Assembly: GCA_049515555.1 (NCBI GenBank)
Contig: JBEKTY010000054.1
Coordinates: 1 to 45,989 of the forward strand
DNA: 45,989 nucleotides
Source of the DNA: JBEKTY01 sp049515555
GTDB taxonomy: Bacteria; Planctomycetota; Planctomycetia; Pirellulales; Thermoguttaceae
Direction of reading: 5' to 3'
This document shows positions 33,808 to 42,800 of this stretch, one piece after another (within the stretch, counting starts at the first letter, position 1; each line of letters opens with the position of its first letter). The translations under genes and the position numbers were made by a program. The notes below the pieces were generated by a model. It was not told the DNA's origin. It saw only the letters and a program-made list of their open reading frames with translations, and searched no databases.

Positions 33808-36351
33808 TCACGGCTCCTTCTCCAACCCCTTCGGCCCGATCTTCTCGACGGGTATCGCTTTGAAGCCCAACTTCAGCGCGGGGGACTCGGGCTTGAGGCG
33901 GTAGTCGTCGCGGGCGGCGTCGACGAAGAGCGGGTCGGCGACGAGCGAGTGGGTGTCGTAGCCGGCGGCTTGCCATTGGGCGAAGGTGCCGGAAGGCATG
34001 ATGTGCGTCGTCAGTGCCTTCAGGTCGGCGCCCTTGAGCCAGTAGAGGTTGTGGTCGCACTCCGAGAACATGTTGGGTTGGTCGGCCCACGAGAAAATCA
34101 GGTGCGCCTCGGGGCGAGAGTAGGCGACGACGTTCCGCACGAACTTGTTGCCCTTCATAAAATCGTCGTGCGGCTGGAGACGCACCTGGTGCTCGTAGCC
34201 ATCGACGAAGACGTTGTTCTCGAAGACGTTGTTCTTGCCGGCGTGGATGCAGCAGCCGCCGCTAGTGTTGCGGGCGATGATGTTGCCGTAGACCGTGGTG
34301 CCGCTGCTGTAGTCGTCGAGGTAGACGCCCCAGGTGAAGTGCGGGGTGAGGATCTTCCCGTCGGGCGTAGTGATCATGCCCACGGAGTCGAGGATCAGGT
34401 TGTACCGGATAATGTTGCCGCTGTCGCGGCGCTCGTAGCCGAGCGTCTCAAAGGCGCCGCTGTCGTTCGTCTCCAGGTTGCAGCGGCGGATCTCGTTGAA
34501 CTCGGCGACGTTGCGATGGCAGAGACTGTCCTCGCCCTGGCTCTTGAAGGAGACGGCGTAGCGGGGGATGTCGGTAATGCGGTTATGGGCGATGCGGTGG
34601 TCGCTGCCGTGGTTGACGTAGACGCCGGCGACGTGCTTGTAGATCATCCCGAGGTGCTCCATCACATTGCCCAGCACGGCGCAGTGATGAGGCTGCTCCT
34701 TCGTGCCGCCGATGGTGATGACTCCGCCCTGGCCCATGTGGTGGACGTGGTTCTCGCGGAACACGCATTGTTCGCTTCGGTTCGACAGCTTCAGCGCGTA
34801 GCCGCCGAGCCAGGCGAACTCGCACTTGCGCACGGTGCAATGCCGCGCACCGGCCATCACAACCGTCGCGTCCTGCGGGCTGTAATAGTCGCCGGTCAGG
34901 CTGTAGGTCGTGTCGGCCAGTCGCAGGCCCTCGAAGCTGAGGTGCTCGACAAACTTGCCCTTGGCCGGGTCGCCTTCCAGAACGATGAGCTTGTCCAGCA
35001 CCGCGGCCACGGTGGGAAGATCCGGGAAACGGGGCTGGTCGGGGAGGTAAAGCAGTTGCCGCTTGGCCATGTCGAAGAACCATTCGCCCGGGGCGTCGAG
35101 GGCTTCGCGGACGTTCTCGATGAAGTAGCGGTTGCCGATGCGCACGTCCTGCGTGGCGCCGTCGCCTGCGAACCGGATGCGACGCGTGGCATAGTCGATG
35201 CTGCCGACGGAAACGATTGCATTGACCCAACTCCACGCAATGAAAACGTGGACTTCCGCGCGCCGCACGTCGGCGAATCTCGGGATATCGTTCGGCCGGA
35301 AGGTCATGTCCTTCATCGTCCCGGGCGGGCAGGGGGTGGGAACGCTAATCTCCGGCCCTTCGGCTTTGGTGCAAGCCTCCGCCTGAATAATCAGCAAGTG
35401 CTTGCCCTCGGCCGGCGGCTTGATCTGGACCTCGCCCCACCATGCCGGCGTACTGATGGCCGAAGCCGGGTTCCACGCCTGATCATCGCACAGCGCCCAG
35501 GCGTCGAGGTTCAAGCCGCCGCCTTTCTGGTTCACCCATTGCAACTCGTGCTCGCCCGCGGTGAGGGTGAGGTCGGCCACGTGCGACCAGCGGAAGGTGT
35601 TCCAAGCGCCGGTGTCGGGCAGATCGCGGAGCGGGATCGGATTGCCGCCGTCGGCGCGGACGGCGGATCGACCGGCCATGTCCTTCTGGCCATAGGTTGC
35701 CTGGTTGTGGGCGTAGCGGAGCCACACGCGGTAGTTGCCGTCGGCTGCGGCGCGGACTTTCCAGGTGAGCCGGGCATTGACGTTTTGCGTGTTCTGCACG
35801 CCGACGTTGAACTGGCCGCGCTCCCAGGGTTCGCCGCCCCAGTCGGCGAAGAGCCAGCCACCGGTGTAGGGCTGGGCCGGGTCGTAGTTGGGATGGCGAG
35901 CGCGGATCGCCCACTGGTCGCCGACCCGGAGCAGGCGGAAGTCGGGCAGCCCCGGCGGCGTGTCCAGCGCCCATAGCTTGTCGTCCACCCGCCGCCAACC
36001 GGCCAGCGGCTTGCCGCCGCTGAGGACAACCTTCGCGCCGTCGTCGGCTTTGTAGGTGATCGGACACTTCTGCGTTCCCGAGTCCTCCGGGCCGAAGGCC
36101 AGGGGTTCGGCCAGGTAATACGTTCCGGCCTGCACGATCACCTCAACCGGCGTCTTCAGTCCGTCACGCTTCAGTCTGCGAGTCGCATCGCGGGCGGCGC
36201 TCAGGGTGGCCAAGGGCTTCTCGCGGGTGCCGGGGTTTGCGTCGCTCCCTGTGGGGGCCACATGGAACTGCGTTGCCTTGTTTCCCTGCGCCGAGGACTG
36301 GCCGCAAAGCGCCAGGCACAACGTCGGGATGAGGAAATAGTTGCGAGTCAT
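33808..36351 (-). CDS. Secreted right-handed parallel beta-helix protein (847 aa)
   Basis: A signal peptide (NYFLIPTLCLALCGQSSAQ) is followed by FHVAPTGSDANPGTREKPLATLSAARDATR, a typical start of pectate-lyase-like/DUF1565 beta-helices. Next comes a carbohydrate-binding-like insertion (about 150-290). Coils then carry repeated asparagine/histidine ladders (VFRENHVHHMGQGGV, RIAHNRITDIPRYAV, TVYGNIIARNTSGGCC, NVFENNVFVDG). The C-terminus (DPLFVDAARDDYRLKPESPALKLGF) is also standard. This family acts on or binds polysaccharides at the cell surface or outside. The catalytic residues and substrate cannot be named from sequence. It is convergent with the AAA+ unit. Confidence 0.9.
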   Translation of the reverse strand: MTRNYFLIPTLCLALCGQSSAQGNKATQFHVAPTGSDANPGTREKPLATLSAARDATRRLKRDGLKTPVEVIVQAGTYYLAEPLAFGPEDSGTQKCPITYKADDGAKVVLSGGKPLAGWRRVDDKLWALDTPPGLPDFRLLRVGDQWAIRARHPNYDPAQPYTGGWLFADWGGEPWERGQFNVGVQNTQNVNARLTWKVRAAADGNYRVWLRYAHNQATYGQKDMAGRSAVRADGGNPIPLRDLPDTGAWNTFRWSHVADLTLTAGEHELQWVNQKGGGLNLDAWALCDDQAWNPASAISTPAWWGEVQIKPPAEGKHLLIIQAEACTKAEGPEISVPTPCPPGTMKDMTFRPNDIPRFADVRRAEVHVFIAWSWVNAIVSVGSIDYATRRIRFAGDGATQDVRIGNRYFIENVREALDAPGEWFFDMAKRQLLYLPDQPRFPDLPTVAAVLDKLIVLEGDPAKGKFVEHLSFEGLRLADTTYSLTGDYYSPQDATVVMAGARHCTVRKCEFAWLGGYALKLSNRSEQCVFRENHVHHMGQGGVITIGGTKEQPHHCAVLGNVMEHLGMIYKHVAGVYVNHGSDHRIAHNRITDIPRYAVSFKSQGEDSLCHRNVAEFNEIRRCNLETNDSGAFETLGYERRDSGNIIRYNLILDSVGMITTPDGKILTPHFTWGVYLDDYSSGTTVYGNIIARNTSGGCCIHAGKNNVFENNVFVDGYEHQVRLQPHDDFMKGNKFVRNVVAYSRPEAHLIFSWADQPNMFSECDHNLYWLKGADLKALTTHIMPSGTFAQWQAAGYDTHSLVADPLFVDAARDDYRLKPESPALKLGFKAIPVEKIGPKGLEKEP

Positions 36352-36414
36352 GAGTGTCTCCTAATAGCTTTCGAGGCCGATCCTTTGCGGGTGTCCTGGT
36401 CTGCCGAGCTTCGG

Positions 36415-36448
36415 GGCGTTTCATGTTCGCCGCAACTCGTGAAACGCC
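36415..36448. promoter_or_regulatory. Inverted repeat upstream of beta-helix gene (possible operator)
   Basis: GGCGTTTCA (36415-36423) and TGAAACGCC (36440-36448) form a perfect 9-bp dyad with a 16-base spacer, 64 bp upstream of the beta-helix gene start. It could be a regulator-binding site for that gene. No regulator gene is nearby. The rest of 36352-36661 shows no gene. Confidence 0.35.
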
Positions 36449-36661
36449 GCCCGGGGGCATTATAGAAACCATATTACCCGCCCACCGCGCGAATGGCTAC
36501 CCTGCAAGTCCGGGTTGCCCCGCGGCTGGTCCTTGGGGCAGACGGCCAAGGCGTTATTGGTGAGGAGCGGCAGCCTGGCCCGGCACCAAATGGTCACAGG
36601 TGACACGGTAGCGTTGCCGGAGTAGGATGGTGTGCGTCTGCTACTTGAAAAGGAGAGAAGC

Positions 36662-36859
36662 ATGCGAGTCAATCTTGGGTCCATGAGTGAGTAGTCCAAC
36701 GACCCGAAGGCGCTGACGGCGAAAGCGGTGTCGAAGTGGACGGTGGAGCAGGCGCTGGATCACATGGAGACCAAGGCGTTGCCGGAGTCCGTGGCATGGA
36801 TTCGCCAACAAAAGAAGGTGGCAGAGAAGTATGGGCTGAAGCTCGGCGCACCGCAGTAG
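36662..36859 (+). pseudogene. Small gene interrupted by an in-frame TAG (65 codons)
   Basis: AAAAGGAGAGAAGC leads directly into ATG 36662. The frame reads MRVNLGSMSE, then TAG (36692-36694), then SNDPKALTAKAVSKWTVEQA, LDHMETKALPESVAWIRQQK and KVAEKYGLKLGAPQ, ending at TAG 36857. Protein-like sequence on both sides of the TAG, and a strong ribosome-binding site, suggest a once-functional 64-65 aa protein with a GAG or CAG to TAG change. Family unknown. It lies 76 bp upstream of the GH42-like gene. Confidence 0.55.
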
Positions 36860-36935
36860 TCGCCCGCCCAGGTGCCAGCCGGCAAGAACCGATCCGCGTT
36901 GTGGAAACCTGGTAATGGGAGGGCAACGACTCGCC

Positions 36936-39476
36936 ATGAAACCGATCTTCACACTCTGTCTATCAGTCGGCATGGCCCTGGGACTCGCGGCCGCAACCGG
37001 CCAGGCGGCCGACGTGTTCGTCCGGCTGAAGGTCGTCGCCCCGCCGGCCGGGAAGTTCCGCGTCACGCTGGGCGGCTTCATCCACGTCGAGAACTGGTAT
37101 CTGCCGGCCCAGACGGTCGACATGGAAGGCGGCCAGCGGAGCCCGTGGATCGACCTGCGGAAATGGCCGCTCCACCGCCGGCTGGATCGCGAGGGCGGCC
37201 TGGCCGAGTGGCCGGCGATGAAACTGTCGCTCGCCCGGCTCGGCGGCAATGAACCCATCCGCGGCTGCGCCTTCGAGGTCCAACTGGCCGACAAGCCCGA
37301 AGACCAGGCCGTCATTCTGGCGTTCACCGAGCGGAGCGGCTCCGATTCGGTCGCTTTCCTGCTGCCGCATCCGCTACGGCAGAACAAGGGCGAGTTTGAA
37401 ACGGGCTCGCAGATGACTGCCCGGCATCTGGCGTGGGCCCGAGAGGCGACCGGCGGACGCGCCCGACGTCTCAGGAAGTTCGATCTCATCACGAGCGTCT
37501 GGGGACACTACGATCCGCTGCTAGCGCGGCAGGCGACCGAAACCCTGCGACTGCTGGGCTTCAACGTTTTGGGCGGCGTGCCCGTGCCCGTCCTGCGCGA
37601 GGCCGGCATGCGGACCTATACGGCCACGTGGCACCTTGTGCCCGATCCCGACCAGTCGGTCGCCCAGTGGAACAAGGGCGAGGCGGCCCAGATCGCCCGC
37701 GGCATGGCGACCGACGAGGGACGGTGGACCTACGAGCACATGGCCCACTACGTGATCGCCGACGAGATCCAAACGCTCGACTTCCGTGGCGTCGATCGCG
37801 CCAGGCTTAACGCCTGGTTCCGCGATTATCTTCGCCGCTGCGGCGAGGGCGATGCTTCGCTCGGCCGGCCGATTGCGGGCATCGAATATCCAGCCCAGGC
37901 CATGCACGAGAAGACGCTGCCCCGCCAGGCCGACCTGACCACGCGGAAGATCGCCTACTACGCCGCGAAGTTCGGCCAATGGTGGTCGGTGCGGCAACTT
38001 CGCCAGACGAGCGACCTCATCCACCGGACGTTCGCCGGGATTGCCTCGCCCATGAAGACCGAGACCCTGCCCTCGGACCACGGCTTCTTCAACGCCTGGG
38101 GGCCGCCGCACATGGGCATGGGCTATCGCGGACTGGATTTGCTGGAAATCGGCCAGCAGCAGGCGGTCGATGTCGTCTCGGCCGAAGACTGGCTGGGGCT
38201 GAATCACATGTACGGCCCGGGCGCTACCTGGACCGGCGCCGCGGCATTCGGATACTTCAGCGCGATCCTCCGCAGCGGGATCGGCGACCGGCCCGTCGCG
38301 CTGCGCAGCCTGGTCACGCCCAGCGACGACGGCTACCTGCGGCTGAAGGCCTACACGGCCCTCGGTCAGGGCTCGAAGAGTTTTTTCTTCTGGACCTTCG
38401 GCCCAACGTATATCGGCACCGAGAACTACTGGTCCGATCTCCGTAGTGAATATGACGGCATCGCCAAGTTGAGCCGGGCTTTGGAGAAATCGGAGAAGGT
38501 CCTCTATCCGGCCAGGCCGGTGCGTGATCCGGTGGCCGTTCTGTATTCGGTCAGCCACGACCTCTGGCATACCGACGATCCGGCCAGCTTCGTCGAGAAC
38601 CGGCTCACCTGGACCGCCTTGCGGCATCTCGGCGTGCAGAGCGATTTTCTGCGGGAGGAAGACGTCGAAGCGGGGCGGTTGGCCGCCTACAAAGTCCTCT
38701 ACGTGACCGGACAATGCCTGACGCGGAAAGCGGCCCGGCGGATCGACGATTGGGTCAAAGCCGGCGGCGTGGTCTACCTGGCCGCCGGCGCCGCCACCCG
38801 CGACGAGTTCTACGAGCCGCGCGTGCCGTCCTTCGCCGCCGCCGTCTGGCCGGAGCGGGCCGCCGAGCGGTTCCTCCGGCAGTCGGGACATCGTTACAAC
38901 GAGCGGGCCGATCTGCCGACGATCCGCCCCGTCACACGCGCCAAGGTCGTCTTGGAAGGCAAGGGTTCCTCGATACCGGTCATCGGCTGCCGCCTCGACC
39001 TGAAGGAAAAGCTCGCCCCGGCCTCGATCTGGGCCACCTACGAAAACGGCCGCACCGCCGGGGCAACCGTGGACTACGGCCGGGGAGCGGTCGTCGGTGT
39101 CGGCTTCCTGCCGGGGCTGGCGTACTCGCCGTTCAAGGTCGGCCAAACCACTTTGGACGAGGTCTGGCCGCAGTCGCCCCGAGCGGTAATTTCACTTCCC
39201 CTGCAACGTGGATTGAAATCCCCGCCGGCCGTCGTGCTCTCGGAGCCCGTCGTGGAAGCCAGTCTGCTGACCGGCCCGGAAGGCTCAGCCCTGGTGCTGG
39301 TGAATCACACCTACAAGCCGATCCCGAAGCTGAGGATCGGCATGGCTTCGATCGGACCCTTCAGTGGTGCGGTAAGCACGGAGGGCGTCAACGTCACCGT
39401 GACGCGGATGACGGCAGGCGTGGAATTGCAAATGCCGCTGGAGTGGACCGACATCGTCGTGCTGGAGAAGCCTTAG
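36936..39476 (+). CDS. Secreted GH42-like/beta-galactosidase-trimerisation-domain protein (846 aa)
   Basis: ATG 36936 starts a signal peptide (IFTLCLSVGMALGLAAATGQAA). A beta-sandwich-like N-terminal domain, then a TIM-barrel-like region (about 150-530) follow. LLGFNVLGGVPVPVLREAGM and HYVIADEIQTLDFRGVD are in this barrel, and the DE pair is a candidate acid or nucleophile. LGQGSKSFFFWTFGPTYIGTENYWSDLRSEYDGIAKL resembles GH42 and GH42-like barrels. A GATase1/trimerisation-type domain (about 535-690: AVLYSVSHDLW, YKVLYVTGQCLTRKAARRIDDWVKAGG) and a C-terminal beta domain complete it. Extracellular glycan turnover is the likely role. Exact activity is not assignable. Confidence 0.8.
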   Translation: MKPIFTLCLSVGMALGLAAATGQAADVFVRLKVVAPPAGKFRVTLGGFIHVENWYLPAQTVDMEGGQRSPWIDLRKWPLHRRLDREGGLAEWPAMKLSLARLGGNEPIRGCAFEVQLADKPEDQAVILAFTERSGSDSVAFLLPHPLRQNKGEFETGSQMTARHLAWAREATGGRARRLRKFDLITSVWGHYDPLLARQATETLRLLGFNVLGGVPVPVLREAGMRTYTATWHLVPDPDQSVAQWNKGEAAQIARGMATDEGRWTYEHMAHYVIADEIQTLDFRGVDRARLNAWFRDYLRRCGEGDASLGRPIAGIEYPAQAMHEKTLPRQADLTTRKIAYYAAKFGQWWSVRQLRQTSDLIHRTFAGIASPMKTETLPSDHGFFNAWGPPHMGMGYRGLDLLEIGQQQAVDVVSAEDWLGLNHMYGPGATWTGAAAFGYFSAILRSGIGDRPVALRSLVTPSDDGYLRLKAYTALGQGSKSFFFWTFGPTYIGTENYWSDLRSEYDGIAKLSRALEKSEKVLYPARPVRDPVAVLYSVSHDLWHTDDPASFVENRLTWTALRHLGVQSDFLREEDVEAGRLAAYKVLYVTGQCLTRKAARRIDDWVKAGGVVYLAAGAATRDEFYEPRVPSFAAAVWPERAAERFLRQSGHRYNERADLPTIRPVTRAKVVLEGKGSSIPVIGCRLDLKEKLAPASIWATYENGRTAGATVDYGRGAVVGVGFLPGLAYSPFKVGQTTLDEVWPQSPRAVISLPLQRGLKSPPAVVLSEPVVEASLLTGPEGSALVLVNHTYKPIPKLRIGMASIGPFSGAVSTEGVNVTVTRMTAGVELQMPLEWTDIVVLEKP

Positions 39477-39551
39477 GTCGAGTCGCGCAGAGAGACCGTG
39501 ATGCAATACGCCTGCCGCCGGAGTACAATCGACCCCAGAACAGGAGAACTG

Positions 39552-39977
39552 ATGATGCGTAAGGCTTATGGGCTGGTGGTGGTGCGGGATTTCGTGGCCT
39601 TCCTCCGCTATTCGTCCGACACCGGCACCAGGCCCAACCCGGCGGCCGGCAAAGTGCAGTTTGCCTTCGCTTACGGGATAAGCCAGAGCGGGCGGTTCAT
39701 GCGCACCTTCTTGTTGCACGGGCTGAACACGGCCCCCGTGGGCAAGGTCTTCGACGGTCTGCTGCCCAACGGCGCGCGGGCGGGATACGTCGACTTGTTC
39801 CGTCCGAACTCCGATCCGGGCTCGGGTGGCACGTTCAGTGCCGAAACCGTGTATGCCCCCTATTCGTGGTCGGAACTAATGGCACGTTCCGCGAGCGGCA
39901 CCAAGGTCATCGCCCTGAATGCCGAGAGCGAGTACTACGAGATGATGGCCTACATGACCGGTTTCTGCCCGAATTGA
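39552..39977 (+). pseudogene. Fragment of an alpha/beta-hydrolase (Abhydrolase_10-like)
   Basis: The 141-aa frame contains GLVVVRDFVAFLRYSSDTG, the nucleophile elbow AYGISQSGRFMRTFLLHGLN and KVFDGLLPNGARAGY, followed by ALNAESEYYEM. This matches only the central part of Abhydrolase_10 proteins, which are usually 400 residues or more. The N-terminal sheet and the region with the catalytic histidine are missing. A CAGGAGA lies upstream of ATG 39552, so it may still be translated. As an enzyme it should be inactive. Confidence 0.65.
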
Positions 39978-40041
39978 TGCGGGCGAGGTACATCTCCGAA
40001 ACTGAGAAGGTGAACTGGTGACAAGCACTTCGAGGAAAACC

Positions 40042-40143
40042 ATGTTGAGCCACGACATGCGCGGCCAGGGTTGGGAGAACAGTCCGCTGGTTGTCGATCT
40101 CGTCGCGCTGGCACGGAGCCGCGTCTATACAATGAGTCAATAG
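40042..40143 (+). other. Short open frame, possible C-terminal scrap of a lost gene
   Basis: The frame MLSHDMRGQGWENSPLVVDL, then VALARSRVYTMSQ, ends at TAG 40141, just before the DUF362 gene. The composition looks protein-like ('GQGWENSPLVVD'), but there is no clear start signal. It is probably residue of a decayed gene. Confidence 0.3.
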
Positions 40144-40153
40144 GAACCAATTC

Positions 40154-41563
40154 ATGCACGCGAAACCTGGCAAGAATCAGATCGGCGTCCCGGGCACAGA
40201 TTCCAATACAGTTCCGTCAGGTGTCGCCGCGACGGACGGACTACCTCGACGCACCTTCCTGAGGCAGGCTGCGGCGATCGGGGGCGCCATGGGACTGGGC
40301 AGTGCCTGGAGTGCGGAGCCCGCACCAGGCGAACCCGAGCGGCTACAGCCCATCGGCGAGGCCAAGGGCATCCATCCAGGGCGGGTCGTGTGGGTGCATG
40401 ATCCGCAGGCGACCCCTTGGAAGGGGCCGGGCAGTGGCCGCTGGTATGAGCCCAGCCACACCAGGCAGGACCGTGTGGACGACATGATGTCGCGGGCCGT
40501 TCGCGAGCTGACCGGGCAACCCACGCTTGTCCAGGCGTGGGACAAGTTGTTCCGGCACCTGAACGGGGCGCGCGGCAAGGGCGACGTGGGCTATAAGTCC
40601 GGCGAGAAGATCGCCATCAAGCCGAACTGGGTGGCGATGGTCTGGTGGTGGGGAATGGTCAACCCGGAGACCTACACCCTCGTAAAGTACCAGGACTATA
40701 TGAACACCGCGCCGCAGATGATCATCGCGCTGGTGCGGCAACTGATCGGGGCAGGCGTCCGGCAGTCCGATATTTCGGTCTGCGACACGCTCGTGTACCT
40801 TGTCCACGAGTATTACGACATCCTGCACCAGGCATTCCCGAACCTGCGCTACGTGGACCACGCGGGGAAGTTTGGACGCATTCAGGTGAAAGCGTCCTCG
40901 GTGCCGCTCTACTGGAGCTGCCGCCCGCAAGGTAAATTGCCTGACTATCTGCCCGACTGCTTCGCCGCAGCGGATTACCTGGTCAACTTCGCGCACCTCA
41001 AGGCGCATACTTGCACTGGCGTGACCCTCTGTGGCAAGAATCACTTTGGCTCGCTGATCCGGTGGCCGGTGGAGAAGGACTACTACGACATGCACCGGGG
41101 TTCGTTCTCCAAGCAGACGAGGACGTACCGGGAGCAGGTGGACCTGATGGGGCACGCGCACCTGGGCGGCAAGACGGTGCTCTACCTGATCGACGGGCTC
41201 TACTCCGGGAAGCATTCGATCGATCCCGCGCCCCGCAAATGGACCTCGCCACCTTTCCGCGGTCACTGGACGTCGAGCCTTCTGGCCTCGCAAGACCCGG
41301 TGGCCATCGATTCGGTGGGATTCGACTTTCTGCGGGAGGAGTGGCAAGACTACCCGCGTCAGCCCGGCGTGGACGATTACCTGCACGAGGCGGCACTGGC
41401 TGCCAACCCGCCGTCCGGGACCTTCTACGACCCGGATCATCCTGCTGCGGTGAAACGACTGGCTAGCCTGGGCGTCCACGAGCACTGGAATAATGCCAAC
41501 GAGAAGAAGTACTCCCGCAATCTGGGAATTGGCCAGGGGGTTGAGTTGATAGCGGTGCAGTAA
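40154..41563 (+). CDS. Tat-exported DUF362-family protein (469 aa)
   Basis: A twin-arginine signal (LPRRTFLRQAAAIGGAMGLG) lies at about residues 30-50. The body matches DUF362: GRVVWVHDPQAT, KSGEKIAIKPNWVAM, a DISVCDTLVYLVHEYYDIL segment, YLVNFAHLKAHTCTGVTLCGKNHFGSL, and a terminal LLASQDPVAIDSVGFDFLREEW. DUF362 proteins are often redox or iron-sulfur associated, but no CxxCxxC ferredoxin cluster is present here. It is the one apparently intact gene among remnants from 39.5 to 43.1 kb. Confidence 0.87.
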   Translation: MHAKPGKNQIGVPGTDSNTVPSGVAATDGLPRRTFLRQAAAIGGAMGLGSAWSAEPAPGEPERLQPIGEAKGIHPGRVVWVHDPQATPWKGPGSGRWYEPSHTRQDRVDDMMSRAVRELTGQPTLVQAWDKLFRHLNGARGKGDVGYKSGEKIAIKPNWVAMVWWWGMVNPETYTLVKYQDYMNTAPQMIIALVRQLIGAGVRQSDISVCDTLVYLVHEYYDILHQAFPNLRYVDHAGKFGRIQVKASSVPLYWSCRPQGKLPDYLPDCFAAADYLVNFAHLKAHTCTGVTLCGKNHFGSLIRWPVEKDYYDMHRGSFSKQTRTYREQVDLMGHAHLGGKTVLYLIDGLYSGKHSIDPAPRKWTSPPFRGHWTSSLLASQDPVAIDSVGFDFLREEWQDYPRQPGVDDYLHEAALAANPPSGTFYDPDHPAAVKRLASLGVHEHWNNANEKKYSRNLGIGQGVELIAVQ

Positions 41564-41690
41564 CGGGACATGCCCGTTCCCATCTGGGGTACGGCCGCGC
41601 CGGGGGAGAAGGTCACCGTCAGCACCGGATAGACGTAATGGAAGGACCAATCGGAATTACCACGTCACCGTGTGGAGACAGGAGAACCCT

Positions 41691-42235
41691 ATGGAGCGAA
41701 GATCATTTCTGAAAGTAATCGGGGGGGCTGCTGGCGGGTTAAGGCAGCCTTGTTGGCGATGAAAGGTTTTCGCTTCGATACGATCATGTTCCCGATCAGT
41801 TTCATTGAGCTATTGCGCCATGGATTCGGCAAGGACGTGTTGGACCTGGCCGGACAACAGGGCGTTGCCGTATTGGCCATCAAGGCGATGTCGCTGGGGG
41901 CGTGGCCCAAGGATGTCGAGCAGACACGCAAGTGGTGGTATCGCTCTGTCGAAGAGCCACAGTATGTGGACCTGGCAGTGCGGTACACGCTTTCGCAGCC
42001 GGGTGTTGTCGCCGCCATTCCGCCGTCCTTCCTGGACCTGCTGGACAAGCTCGTCGCCGCGGCGAAGAACTTCCGGCCCATCAGTCCGCCCGAGGTGCAG
42101 CAACTGCAGAAAATGGCTCAGTCGTGCGAGTCGATCTTTCAGAAGGACGAGAACCAGGTGACATGGCACCATGGACCCCGCAGACCATCGTTTCCTGATA
42201 GTCCGCACGAAAACTGCTGCGGGCATTGGACCTAA
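41691..42235 (+). pseudogene. Aldo/keto reductase with Tat signal, internally deleted and frameshifted
   Basis: AGGAGA and ATG 41691 start MERRSFLKVIGGAAGGL, a clear twin-arginine signal. The frame ends at TGA 41760-41762 after only 23 codons. A different frame from about 41745 encodes the C-terminal half of an aldo/keto reductase: FRFDTIMFPISFIELL, VLDLAGQQGVAVLAIKAMSLGAWP, VDLAVRYTLSQPGVVAAIPPS. The part with the catalytic Tyr/Lys/His is missing, so about half the gene has been lost between two preserved ends. The product would not be an active reductase. Confidence 0.75.
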
Positions 42236-42257
42236 CTCGGAGTTTCGGCCATGACAC

Positions 42258-42464
42258 GATTCATCGCCGCCTGCCTTCTCCCATGTGGGCAGCTTCACGA
42301 ACATCCGGGGTGGCCACGTCTATCCGTCGCTTATCCGCTCCACGCCCAACAAGCCGCTCTGCGTGTTCTTTCAGGACGGCAGCAGCGACCTGGACAACCA
42401 GTTCGGCAACTGGTGGCTGGCCAACCAGGAGATGGCGGCGGCCATGAACTTCAAGCATTATAAT
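42258..42464 (+). pseudogene. Fragment of an enterochelin-esterase-like alpha/beta-hydrolase
   Basis: One frame reads FSHVGSFTNIRGGHVYPSLI and then FFQDGSSDLDNQFGNWWLAN, QEMAAAMNFKHYN. It matches a segment near the C-terminal half of esterase-D/enterochelin-esterase-like planctomycete proteins, ending before the catalytic histidine. There is no complete start. The fragment begins after a short unrelated stretch and ends beside a GCCGGCG hairpin (42475-42494). Confidence 0.6.
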
Positions 42465-42692
42465 AAGGAGTCTCGCCGGCGCTTTCTCGCCGGCTGCCGA
42501 CACCCAACCACAGCGGTATCCAGCAATCGCCCTTTAGAGCCCCCCCAGCGCGCGCCTGGCAGGCCTTTCGGCCTCTCGACGTGGAAGGCGTCCGAGGGTC
42601 GAACGGGCACTAGCGCGCGCCCCAGAAGCCTACAGAGGGCGCAGCTCCAGCCGGCGCCAGCGGGCATCAAATGCTACCTTTGGTGGTCAAGA

Positions 42693-42800
42693 GCTCCGAT
42701 TGGAGGTCGTGCCGGCAGCAGGCTCCAATTGGAGGTTGTGCCGGGAGCAGGCTCCAATTGGAGGTTGTGGCGGCAGCAGGCTCCAATTGGAGGTTTTGCC
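42693..42800. repeat. 29-bp minisatellite with palindromic CTCCAATTGGAG core
   Basis: Units begin at 42693, 42722, 42751 and 42780 (the last partial), with the form GCTCCAATTGGAGGTTGTG followed by CCGGCAGCAG. The first unit has CTCCGATTGGAG; the last is degenerate after about 21 bp. The array overlaps the end of the beta-helix remnant. The region 42475-42692 to its left holds a GCCGGCG hairpin and GC-rich sequence with no recognised gene. Confidence 0.85.

Noticed and set aside
33949..35976. 675-codon plus-strand frame inside the beta-helix gene
   Set aside because: Composition is Val/Asp/Ala-rich without domains; the minus strand encodes a complete beta-helix protein with a signal peptide.
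37521..39146. 541-codon minus-strand frame inside the GH42-like gene
   Set aside because: Antisense shadow of a coherent plus-strand protein; no start signal.
42693..42800. Possible CRISPR array (29-bp units)
   Set aside because: Units are contiguous with no spacers and no cas genes are present; it is a tandem minisatellite.
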